64,000 nt of DNA from Variovorax sp. SG517 (lineage in GTDB: Bacteria; Pseudomonadota; Gammaproteobacteria; Burkholderiales; Burkholderiaceae_C). The translations under genes and the position numbers were made by a program. The stretch is taken from contig NZ_JABMJG010000008.1 of the NCBI RefSeq assembly GCF_013376045.1, positions 62,001 to 126,000 of the forward strand. The letters run 5' to 3'. Under the pieces are notes generated by a model. The model had not been told where the DNA came from, did not search any database, and saw only the letters and a program-made list of their open reading frames with translations. Positions 16,524 through 23,192 of this stretch are shown one piece after another (the first letter of the stretch is position 1; the number at the start of each line of letters is the position of its first letter).

Positions 16524-16552
16524 ATTGTAGCGTGTAACGCTACGCTTTTCAA
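16524..16552 (-). promoter_or_regulatory. higBA promoter with operator in the spacer
   Basis: On the minus strand a -35 TTGAAA (16547-16552), a 17-base spacer and a -10 TACAAT (16524-16529). A perfect inverted repeat GTAGCGT-GTA-ACGCTAC (16527-16543) fills the spacer and touches the -10, the expected place for HigA autorepression. The predicted transcription start falls on or next to the higB ATG. Confidence 0.75.
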
Positions 16553-16671
16553 CCGATTCAACTTCGAGCGTTCGTCGTACGGATTCGGCGAGCTGAAAGT
16601 TGTAACTTCGATGCGTCTACGGAGACTATTTCGTTCTGCCGTTGCGAAATTCAAGCGGCAAAGCGCTCGTT

Positions 16672-18711
16672 TCAGCTACCGACGAATCTCTTCCCCTGGG
16701 CATCCTCGTAGACAGGCTTGCCGCCCGACGTGCCAACTTGGCGCGTCATTCCAGGCGGCAGGCCGGGGCGCTGCGCCTGGCCCTGCTCTACGAACTGGCC
16801 GGTCTGGTTGTTGAAGACGCGCGCCGGCCTGGTAACGGACTGCTGGGTCGTCGGATCGATCTCCTGCCCGCCCGGCACCACGGTGAAGCGGCTCGGGTGC
16901 TCCTTGCCCGTCATCGTGCGGATCTGCTCTGCGATGGCCGCACGGTCTTCCGGCTTCGCCTTCTCGTACTGCTCGTACAGCTTCTCCACGCGCAGCGCGC
17001 CACGGGTTTGGAACCCTTGCGCCTCCTGCCGCAGGGCAAGCTCGCCGCGCTGTACGTCGTTGGTCGCGCCCGCGCGAGCATTGGCGCCCGCCTCCTGCAC
17101 CGCTGTCCGGCCGGATGCGCCAGCCTGCTGGATGGCTTCACGCTCCAGGGAAGCGGCGTTGTTTGCGGTGGTGGTTTCGCGGGCCAGTGCATTCCGCCCG
17201 TTGGCCTCGTCCATGCCGGCCAGCACGCGGACCTGGTTGGCGGTGAGCTGACCGTTCGGCGATCCCCTGTACGGAGTGCTCGCCGCGCCGAAGGCGCTTC
17301 GGCGCACGCGATCCGCGTGAGTCTCGTCTCCGATCACCGTCAAGCCATTCCCGGGCGCGAATCCGACGGCCGGCACTGCAGCGGCGACGGCTCTCTCGCC
17401 AGCGCGCTCGGCGATGCCGCGTGCCTCGAGCGCATCGGCTGCCGCCATGTTCTGTGCGCTTGGGGCGGAGCGCGGCGCAAATCCTGCCGCGGCGGCAGCC
17501 GGCGAGTCGCCGTAGCTGTTGCCCTGTCGGAACACGCCCGGCATGACCTGGCTCGCGGCCGGTGCCGCCGAGCTCACGGACGCTTCGTTCGAGACAGGAG
17601 CCACAGTCGGCGCGACGACCGGCGCAGCCGCTGGGCGAACAGCAGGCGTCGCCACAGGAGCGGCGGCCGTTGCCGCCGGCTTTGCGCCACTTCCCCACCC
17701 CTCGCCCACACCGGCGAATCCTCGGCTGGTCGGCGCCGGTGCAGCATTGGCATCGCCCTTGAACAGCATCGAGCGCGGGTCGCTGAACGCATCGAGCCGG
17801 CCTGTGCCCTCCTGCACCTTCGCCGGCTCGAACGATGCAGGTCCGGTCGCAACGTACGGCTGCATCATGCCGCCGCGCGTTCCCGCCGTCTGCTCGCGTC
17901 GGAATACGCCGAATGCAGCCCCTTGCGTCTGGGCCAGCGGGCTCGTCTGTGGTGCGGGCGCTGGCGCAGGCGTGGCAGCGGCCCTCTCGTTCGCAGCCAT
18001 CTGCAGGGCCTGCGGGCTTGGCGGCAGCGAGGCCGAGAGCATTGGCAGGGGGGCCGGGATGCTGGGGCTAACGTCCAGCGCCGCCGCAGGCGTCGTCGGG
18101 CGCGGCTTGCGTGCCTCGTCGTCGACCAGCCCACCATCGGCGAAGAAGATCGGCGGCTCGACTGTTTCGGGCGCGAAGCCACGCGCCTCCACGGCCGGCG
18201 CATGGGTTGCCCCCTTGATTGCGTCGAGCGCCTGTACGCCCACCGCATGCACCTGCTCGGGCGGCAACTGATATTCGCCGTTGCTCAGATTCACCGGCAC
18301 CTTCTCCGGGCTGAAACCTAGCGCAGCCACGCCGTCTTCGCCGAGCTGCTCGGTAGAGTCCGCCGGCATGATGTAGCTGCCCGGCCGCACCTCAGTTTCG
18401 ATGCTGTCCGAGGTGCCAGTGCCAGGCCCACGCACCGGCCCGCCGTCTTTCAGGCCCATGGCCTTCATGCGGCGCTCGGTCGCCCCCATACCCGCGTACT
18501 GGGTGATTGCCTTTTCGGGTGCCGGTGCTGGAGCGGGAGGCGGCGCAGTGGGTGCGGCGTCCGGCGGAGCGGCGCCCGTGTCAGCGGGCTCGGGAATGCC
18601 CATCACTTTGCGCACCAAGCCGCGCACGAGGCCTCCCTCGGCAAGGTGTTGCGCCGGGGCGCGCTTCGTTTGGGGTTGAAAGCCAAGCATGGGCTGCGTC
18701 TGGGAAGTCAT
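16672..18711 (-). CDS. Alanine/proline-rich virion-associated protein
   Basis: A 679-residue protein I cannot assign to a named family. It is rich in alanine and proline, contains glycine-rich patches (AEGGLVRGLV, FADGGLVDDE), and has a helical C-terminal half (residues about 500-640) rich in alanine, glutamate and glutamine. The start at 18711 is chosen because it follows a late-region element by 37 bases; upstream in-frame codons give unlikely sequence. Position before the polyvalent gene in the late order suggests an internal core or ejection protein. That is inference from context. Confidence 0.55.
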   Translation of the reverse strand: MTSQTQPMLGFQPQTKRAPAQHLAEGGLVRGLVRKVMGIPEPADTGAAPPDAAPTAPPPAPAPAPEKAITQYAGMGATERRMKAMGLKDGGPVRGPGTGTSDSIETEVRPGSYIMPADSTEQLGEDGVAALGFSPEKVPVNLSNGEYQLPPEQVHAVGVQALDAIKGATHAPAVEARGFAPETVEPPIFFADGGLVDDEARKPRPTTPAAALDVSPSIPAPLPMLSASLPPSPQALQMAANERAAATPAPAPAPQTSPLAQTQGAAFGVFRREQTAGTRGGMMQPYVATGPASFEPAKVQEGTGRLDAFSDPRSMLFKGDANAAPAPTSRGFAGVGEGWGSGAKPAATAAAPVATPAVRPAAAPVVAPTVAPVSNEASVSSAAPAASQVMPGVFRQGNSYGDSPAAAAAGFAPRSAPSAQNMAAADALEARGIAERAGERAVAAAVPAVGFAPGNGLTVIGDETHADRVRRSAFGAASTPYRGSPNGQLTANQVRVLAGMDEANGRNALARETTTANNAASLEREAIQQAGASGRTAVQEAGANARAGATNDVQRGELALRQEAQGFQTRGALRVEKLYEQYEKAKPEDRAAIAEQIRTMTGKEHPSRFTVVPGGQEIDPTTQQSVTRPARVFNNQTGQFVEQGQAQRPGLPPGMTRQVGTSGGKPVYEDAQGKRFVGS

Positions 18712-18748
18712 GGGTTCGATTCTTCGAAGCGAGCCGCTCGGCGTCCAA

Positions 18749-18759
18749 CCCCACAGAGG
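18749..18759 (-). promoter_or_regulatory. Late-region element copy c (degenerate)
   Basis: CCCCACAGAGG on the plus strand, two changes from CCCTACAGGGG. It ends 37 bases before the ATG of the gene at 18711 and lies between that gene and the divergent XRE gene at 18772. The preserved spacing supports it despite the mismatches. Confidence 0.4.
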
Positions 18760-18771
18760 TATCCTCGCCAA

Positions 18772-19353
18772 ATGCCTGTGACGCGCGTCCCCAACATCAA
18801 AAAACTGAGAAACGATCGCGAACTGACCCAGAAGCGGTTGGCAGAGGCGATAGGAGTTACTCACCGAACCATCATCCGTTGGGAGCAAGGCGAGGGGGAG
18901 CCTGGCATCGATGATCTGCTGACCTTGGCGCGCTATTTCGGCGTAAGCATCGATCAGCTCGTGGGCGAACTGCTCCCCGACCGGGACCTTGGCGCGTTGC
19001 CCAAGATGTCCGATCTGTCAGGCCGGGAGCTGGACTTCTGGGTCGCCACAGCCCAAGGCGACTCTCCAGAAATGCTGGATGGTGAGCCGGTGATCGTGGT
19101 TCCCGGGCAGAACCCTCGCCCAGTTCTGGCCTACTGCAGCAACTGGAGCCACGCTGGGCCGATCCTGAGCGAGTACGACATGCATTTCACCCCGACGCCA
19201 TCAGGCATCCCCTTTGACGGGGTTCTCCGCATGGAGAAGGGTGTCATCGCGCGTCCGGCGGCTCATCCAACCGCCGCTTGGGGGCGGAATCATCTTGAGG
19301 CGGCTATGCGCGCCTATCTGATCGCTACCCTGGGCGAACGGATCATGACCTAA
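18772..19353 (+). CDS. XRE helix-turn-helix fused to a NinX/DUF2591-like domain
   Basis: A 193-residue protein. Residues 8-62 are an XRE DNA-binding domain (ELTQKRLAEAIGVTHRTIIR, then DDLLTLARYFGVSIDQL). Residues about 75-193 resemble the phage NinX family: LSGRELDFWVATAQGDSPEM, then CSNWSHAGPILSEYD, and an ending LEAAMRAYLIATLGERI. NinX function is unknown. The start at 18772 is chosen because the helix-turn-helix follows directly. It is divergent from the late gene at 18711 and precedes the pilin gene on the same strand by 218 bases. A regulator of the pilin or of the lysogen is possible, not shown. Confidence 0.75.
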   Translation: MPVTRVPNIKKLRNDRELTQKRLAEAIGVTHRTIIRWEQGEGEPGIDDLLTLARYFGVSIDQLVGELLPDRDLGALPKMSDLSGRELDFWVATAQGDSPEMLDGEPVIVVPGQNPRPVLAYCSNWSHAGPILSEYDMHFTPTPSGIPFDGVLRMEKGVIARPAAHPTAAWGRNHLEAAMRAYLIATLGERIMT

Positions 19354-19393
19354 GTGGCCAGACGTCTGACATTTTTGTTACCCAGAAACACAA

Positions 19394-19406
19394 TTTGTCG
19401 CACAAA
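19394..19406 (+). promoter_or_regulatory. Inverted repeat upstream of the pilin promoter
   Basis: TTTGT-CGC-ACAAA, about 90 bases upstream of the sigma-54-type promoter. This is a normal distance for an enhancer-binding activator such as PilR, but the binding protein is unknown and the repeat is short. Confidence 0.3.
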
Positions 19407-19496
19407 CGCGGTTCAAACGCCGAAAAGCGCGCGTCCGGGTGGCCAAAAACGCGAACTTTTTCACTCTTTTTCGCCATCCGCGGCTGCACAGGCGGA

Positions 19497-19512
19497 TGGC
19501 ACACCTCCTGCA
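19497..19512 (+). promoter_or_regulatory. Sigma-54-type promoter of the pilin gene
   Basis: TGGCACACCTCCTGCA matches the -24/-12 consensus TGGCACRNNNNTTGCW at every defined base except one (C for T before TGC). It begins 75 bases before the pilin ATG and predicts a leader of about 50 bases. Major pilin genes in several proteobacteria use RpoN with PilSR, so this prophage gene may be under host pilus control. Confidence 0.65.
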
Positions 19513-19571
19513 GTTAGACATGCGCTCCGGGGGAAAGGCCCTCGGTGACTCAACTAACCCCGAGGATTCAA

Positions 19572-20102
19572 ATGAACCGTCGCACCATCGCTCGCCGCGC
19601 ACAAGCTGGCTTCACCCTTATCGAACTGATGATCGTTGTGGCGATCATCGGTATCTTGGCTGCAATCGCAATCCCCCAATACCAAACCTATATCGCCAAG
19701 TCGCAAGTCACGCGCGTTATGGGCGAAGCTGGCAACCTCAAGACGGCTGTCGAAACCTGCATGCTGGAAGGCCGCACGGGTTCGGTTTCCTCCAATATCC
19801 CGACGGGCACCGCGCAAGCTGCTGACGAATGCAATCTGCAAGCCACGGCGTCGTCGATTCAAGATGGCCCGAAGCAAGGTAGCGGTGTAGCTGCGGCGAC
19901 CGGTACGGGCTATCCGCAAGTTACGCTTTCGACCACCGCACCCGTGACGATCGTTGCAACGTTCGGCAATGGTGCTGCCGCTGCGCTTAAGACTGCCGGC
20001 ACGAACACGTTGACTTGGACGAGGAGCCTCGAAGGCACTTGGAAGTGCACCGCCACTGTTGATGCGAAGTATCGCGCGGCTGCTTGCGCCGACGCTTCCT
20101 AA
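19572..20102 (+). CDS. pilA: Type IV major pilin
   Basis: A 176-residue prepilin. The leader MNRRTIARRAQAG ends in the prepilin peptidase site G/F, followed by FTLIELMIVVAIIGILAAIA, the conserved N-terminal helix with glutamate at mature position 5. Two cysteines near the C-terminus (WKCTATVDAKYRAAAC) would close the disulfide-bonded loop; two more cysteines lie mid-protein. The start at 19572 has GAGGA six bases upstream. It has its own sigma-54-type promoter and terminator and stands alone against the late virion genes. Two 60-base samples gave 50% and 58% GC, lower than most of the window. It looks like a complete, expressible lysogenic-conversion gene. Confidence 0.93.
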   Translation: MNRRTIARRAQAGFTLIELMIVVAIIGILAAIAIPQYQTYIAKSQVTRVMGEAGNLKTAVETCMLEGRTGSVSSNIPTGTAQAADECNLQATASSIQDGPKQGSGVAAATGTGYPQVTLSTTAPVTIVATFGNGAAAALKTAGTNTLTWTRSLEGTWKCTATVDAKYRAAACADAS

Positions 20103-20117
20103 GCGTTCCACCCCCCG

Positions 20118-20147
20118 AAAAAGCTCCGCTGCGGCGGGGCTTTTTTT
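20118..20147. terminator. Bidirectional terminator between pilin and tail gene
   Basis: AAGCTCCGC-TGCG-GCGGGGCTT forms a nine-pair hairpin (one wobble pair) flanked by an A-run and by seven T's, so it can end transcription of the pilin gene (plus) and of the virion gene at 20152 (minus). Confidence 0.8.
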
Positions 20148-20151
20148 ATTT

Positions 20152-22044
20152 TCAGTATTGATAGTTGTATGTGGTGGACTTGCTCTCGCTACGGCTGTCC
20201 GACGAACTGGCGCTGCCCGAACCGCTAATGCCAGCCGAGACGTGCATCGCCGACATCGCACCAGCCGCAAGCTGCGCGGTGTACTGCCCCAGCGCCTTCG
20301 CGGCCTCCAGCGCGATCTGGGCCTGCTGCACCGCGTTCTGCATCCGAGCGGTGTACTCGCTGATCTGCATCTGCGCGTACGCGATGTTCGTCCGGCTGTT
20401 CATGTCGGCAAAGCGCGACTGCATTTCGGCGTCGGCCACCACCGCATTGGTCTTCGCGCGCCAGCCCTCGACCTGCGCCTGGTAGACCTGCGTGCTGTAG
20501 AGCACCTCGCGCATGCTGGCATCGATGCGCGCCTTGAACCCGTCTACGTCGGCCAGGAACTTCGAGACCTTCGTGCGCGCGGCCTCCATCTTGATCTGCG
20601 CGCCCTTGACCTTGATCTCGGCCTTGTTGGTGACTGCCTGTACCGTGGCCGCATAGGCGCGCGACTGCGATTCCAGCACGCCCGCCTTCGCGGCCTCGCC
20701 CTTCACGCGGGCCTCGTAGGCATCGAACTTCGCCTTCTCCGCGCCCACCTGCTCGGCGAAGGCCTGCACGTCGGCTCGATAGGCGTCGAACTGAGCCTTG
20801 ATCGTGTCGGCGCGCACGGACGCGCCCTGCATGAGGGCCTTGTAGACCTCGACGTTCGACTGCACCGCCTCGATCTTGGCCTTGAACACCTCGACGCGCT
20901 GCTGGTTGATCTGGCCGAGCGCAACCTGCCCCTCCACGGCCGTCTTGTAGGCGGTCAGCTTCGACAGCGCCGCATCCAGCCTGGTCCGATACACCTGCGC
21001 CAGCGTCTCGAAAGCCGCGTTCTGCGAGTTGAACAGCGCGATGCGCGCATTGAACACATTGATCTGGCTCTCCGCCTGGAAGCGCGCCACCTCGAAGAGG
21101 CGCTTCGCCATGTTCTCGTAGAGGTTGGTGGTCAACTGCTCCAGCGCCATGCCCTGCTGCACGGCAAAGCGGATGTTCTCGATCTCCCACTGCGCCGCCT
21201 GGATCAGGATGTCACGATTCAGCTCGGCCGCCTTCAGGCGCCCCTGCTCGCGAACAACTGCTGTCTGCTTCGCCAGCATGCCGGGCGGCATGGAGAAGCC
21301 GCGCGCCGCCCACGTGTCCACGGCCTCCTGCACCGCGCGCTCGGTTTCCGCGCTGTCCCGCTCGCGGGCGCGGGCGAACAGGGCATCCTCGATGGCAGGC
21401 GGCAGTCCGGTTCCGCCGGCCATCATCCCCTTCACCTTGGCCTGCAGCTCGTCCAGCACCTCGGACTCGTAGACCGGCTCGGCCCAGTTGATGAAGACGT
21501 TCGGCACGGTGATGCCGTCTGCATTGGGCGGCGTGGCGTCGAAGGTCGGCAATTGCGGGAACTCGAACACCGGCAGGTTGATTTGCTCGAGCGCCTCCAT
21601 TTCCGGCATGACGATGCTCGGCGCCGACGGCAAGTCCACCGTGGTGTCGATCTGCGGGCGTTGCGGCGCGGGAATGTCCGCCATGCCCGGCGCGTCGGGG
21701 ATGTTGATCGGGATCGCGGTCGGTGGGTCCGGCAGGTCGCCGAGGTCGCCCAGGTCCAGGCCGGTCAGCAGTGCATCGATGTCGATGTCCACAGGAGACG
21801 AGGGCATGGCCAGGTTGGGCGGCGAGTAGCCTGGCGCGTCGCCCAGGTTGATCGCGGGCGGATTCGCCACCGGCGCAACCGGCCGCGTGGGCACCGGCAC
21901 GTCGGCCACCTGCACCGCGCCAATCTGCGCGAGCGCACTGCTCAGCAGCGCGTTGTAGCGATCGGCCAGCACCTCCAGGTGTGCCATCTTGTCCGTGACG
22001 GTTTCCACCGCCACACCGAGGATGCTGTCTGGTTGAATGCCCAT
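20152..22044 (-). CDS. Long coiled-coil virion protein, probable tail component
   Basis: A 630-residue protein. Residues 1-60 are mixed; 60-170 are rich in proline, aspartate and isoleucine (LGDLGDLPDPPTAIPINIPD); 200-590 are almost continuous alanine-, glutamine- and glutamate-rich heptads (AQFDAYRADVQAFAEQVGAE), predicting a long coiled coil. It ends in a serine tail then STTYNYQY. The start at 22044 overlaps the TGA of the preceding gene (TGATG). It is the last gene of the tail module before the bidirectional terminator. A tail fibre or needle is possible; I do not recognise the family. Confidence 0.6.
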   Translation of the reverse strand: MGIQPDSILGVAVETVTDKMAHLEVLADRYNALLSSALAQIGAVQVADVPVPTRPVAPVANPPAINLGDAPGYSPPNLAMPSSPVDIDIDALLTGLDLGDLGDLPDPPTAIPINIPDAPGMADIPAPQRPQIDTTVDLPSAPSIVMPEMEALEQINLPVFEFPQLPTFDATPPNADGITVPNVFINWAEPVYESEVLDELQAKVKGMMAGGTGLPPAIEDALFARARERDSAETERAVQEAVDTWAARGFSMPPGMLAKQTAVVREQGRLKAAELNRDILIQAAQWEIENIRFAVQQGMALEQLTTNLYENMAKRLFEVARFQAESQINVFNARIALFNSQNAAFETLAQVYRTRLDAALSKLTAYKTAVEGQVALGQINQQRVEVFKAKIEAVQSNVEVYKALMQGASVRADTIKAQFDAYRADVQAFAEQVGAEKAKFDAYEARVKGEAAKAGVLESQSRAYAATVQAVTNKAEIKVKGAQIKMEAARTKVSKFLADVDGFKARIDASMREVLYSTQVYQAQVEGWRAKTNAVVADAEMQSRFADMNSRTNIAYAQMQISEYTARMQNAVQQAQIALEAAKALGQYTAQLAAGAMSAMHVSAGISGSGSASSSDSRSESKSTTYNYQY

Positions 22045-23192
22045 CACACTTTCCTTTTCGTCGGCGCCGCGTTGACGCTCAAGTCGTTGATCTCGCCACG
22101 CTTCGCATCCAGGCGAAGCGTGAAGCTGAAGTGCCTGCCCCGCAGCCCGCGGCCGAAGATGAATCGCCCGTTCGTGAGCGCGGCGGCAGGCTCTGGCTCC
22201 AGGGGGTAGCTGTAGGTCTCGGCAGCGCCGTCCTGCGTGGTGGTCACGTCCATGGTGGCCGTGCCGTCCAGCTCGTATTCCAGGAAGGCCTGCAGGGGGT
22301 GGACCAGCACTCCCTTTCCAATGTCCACTGGCGCCGTGCGGATGGCAGCCGCCTGCGTGGTCGGCATGTCCAGCGCGTACACCCCCTCTGCGGCCAGGCC
22401 GTAGAGCGCACCGTCGATGACCACCAGAGCGGTGAAAGGCACCGGATCGTGGCGGGACATGGCCCACGACTCGGTGTTCGTGGTCCAAGCCTGCCCCTGC
22501 ACGGGTTCGCCGACCATCTGGTCTTCGGCTATTGCGCCGTCGAGCACCAGGTCCGCGGCGTGCAGCCGGCCGAGCACCTCATCAGCGACTCTCGCCACCT
22601 CGATCACCGGTGCCGCGGCCTGGCGCGCGTCGATCACCTCATCGACCGCCACGCCCGTTTCGATGGTCAGGGCCGCCGCGTGCAGCGTTCCGCCCGTGAA
22701 GTCCTCGGCGTGCGCCAGCTCCACCACCAGGGAGGCGGCGAAACTGGGCGCTGAATCGGAGATCTGGGCTTGCTCCTGCACCACGCTCCTGACTCGGCGC
22801 AGCGCCAGCACCTGATCGCTCGCCGCGGCCGACTCGACCAGCAGCGAGCGCGTGCGGTCGGCCACCTGGTCACTGATCTGCGCGCTGTCGGTATGCAGGA
22901 CACGCAGGCGCCCCATCGCCATGTCAGCGGCAACTGCGTGCTCCACGATCACCTCGCGGCTGGCCCGCGCATCGATGACTTGATCGCTCAGAGTCGCCCG
23001 CTCGACCACGATGCCGCCAGGCCGGTCGAACACGGCATCGCTGGCCACGGCCGCGTCGGCGTGCAGCACCATGAGCCCGAACAACAGCACGCTCGACGCG
23101 CGCGCGATTTCCTCGGTCACGCTGGTCAGCCCGAGCCATATGGAGCTGCTGGCAACAGCGGTTTCCTGAACGTCGTCGCGGTAGCTACTCAT
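22044..23192 (-). CDS. Repeat-containing tail protein
   Basis: A 382-residue protein. Residues about 10-230 are built of near repeats of 20-30 residues with the pattern E-A-x-x-SDQV or SDQx followed by a V/L-rich strand (VERATLSDQVIDARASREV, then LVESAAASDQVLALRRV), suggesting a beta-repeat shaft. Residues 240-382 form a separate domain with WTTNTESWAMSRHDPVPFTA. The start at 23192 overlaps the end of the upstream gene by eight bases. By position it is a tail or baseplate protein; the function is inferred. Confidence 0.6.
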   Translation of the reverse strand: MSSYRDDVQETAVASSSIWLGLTSVTEEIARASSVLLFGLMVLHADAAVASDAVFDRPGGIVVERATLSDQVIDARASREVIVEHAVAADMAMGRLRVLHTDSAQISDQVADRTRSLLVESAAASDQVLALRRVRSVVQEQAQISDSAPSFAASLVVELAHAEDFTGGTLHAAALTIETGVAVDEVIDARQAAAPVIEVARVADEVLGRLHAADLVLDGAIAEDQMVGEPVQGQAWTTNTESWAMSRHDPVPFTALVVIDGALYGLAAEGVYALDMPTTQAAAIRTAPVDIGKGVLVHPLQAFLEYELDGTATMDVTTTQDGAAETYSYPLEPEPAAALTNGRFIFGRGLRGRHFSFTLRLDAKRGEINDLSVNAAPTKRKV

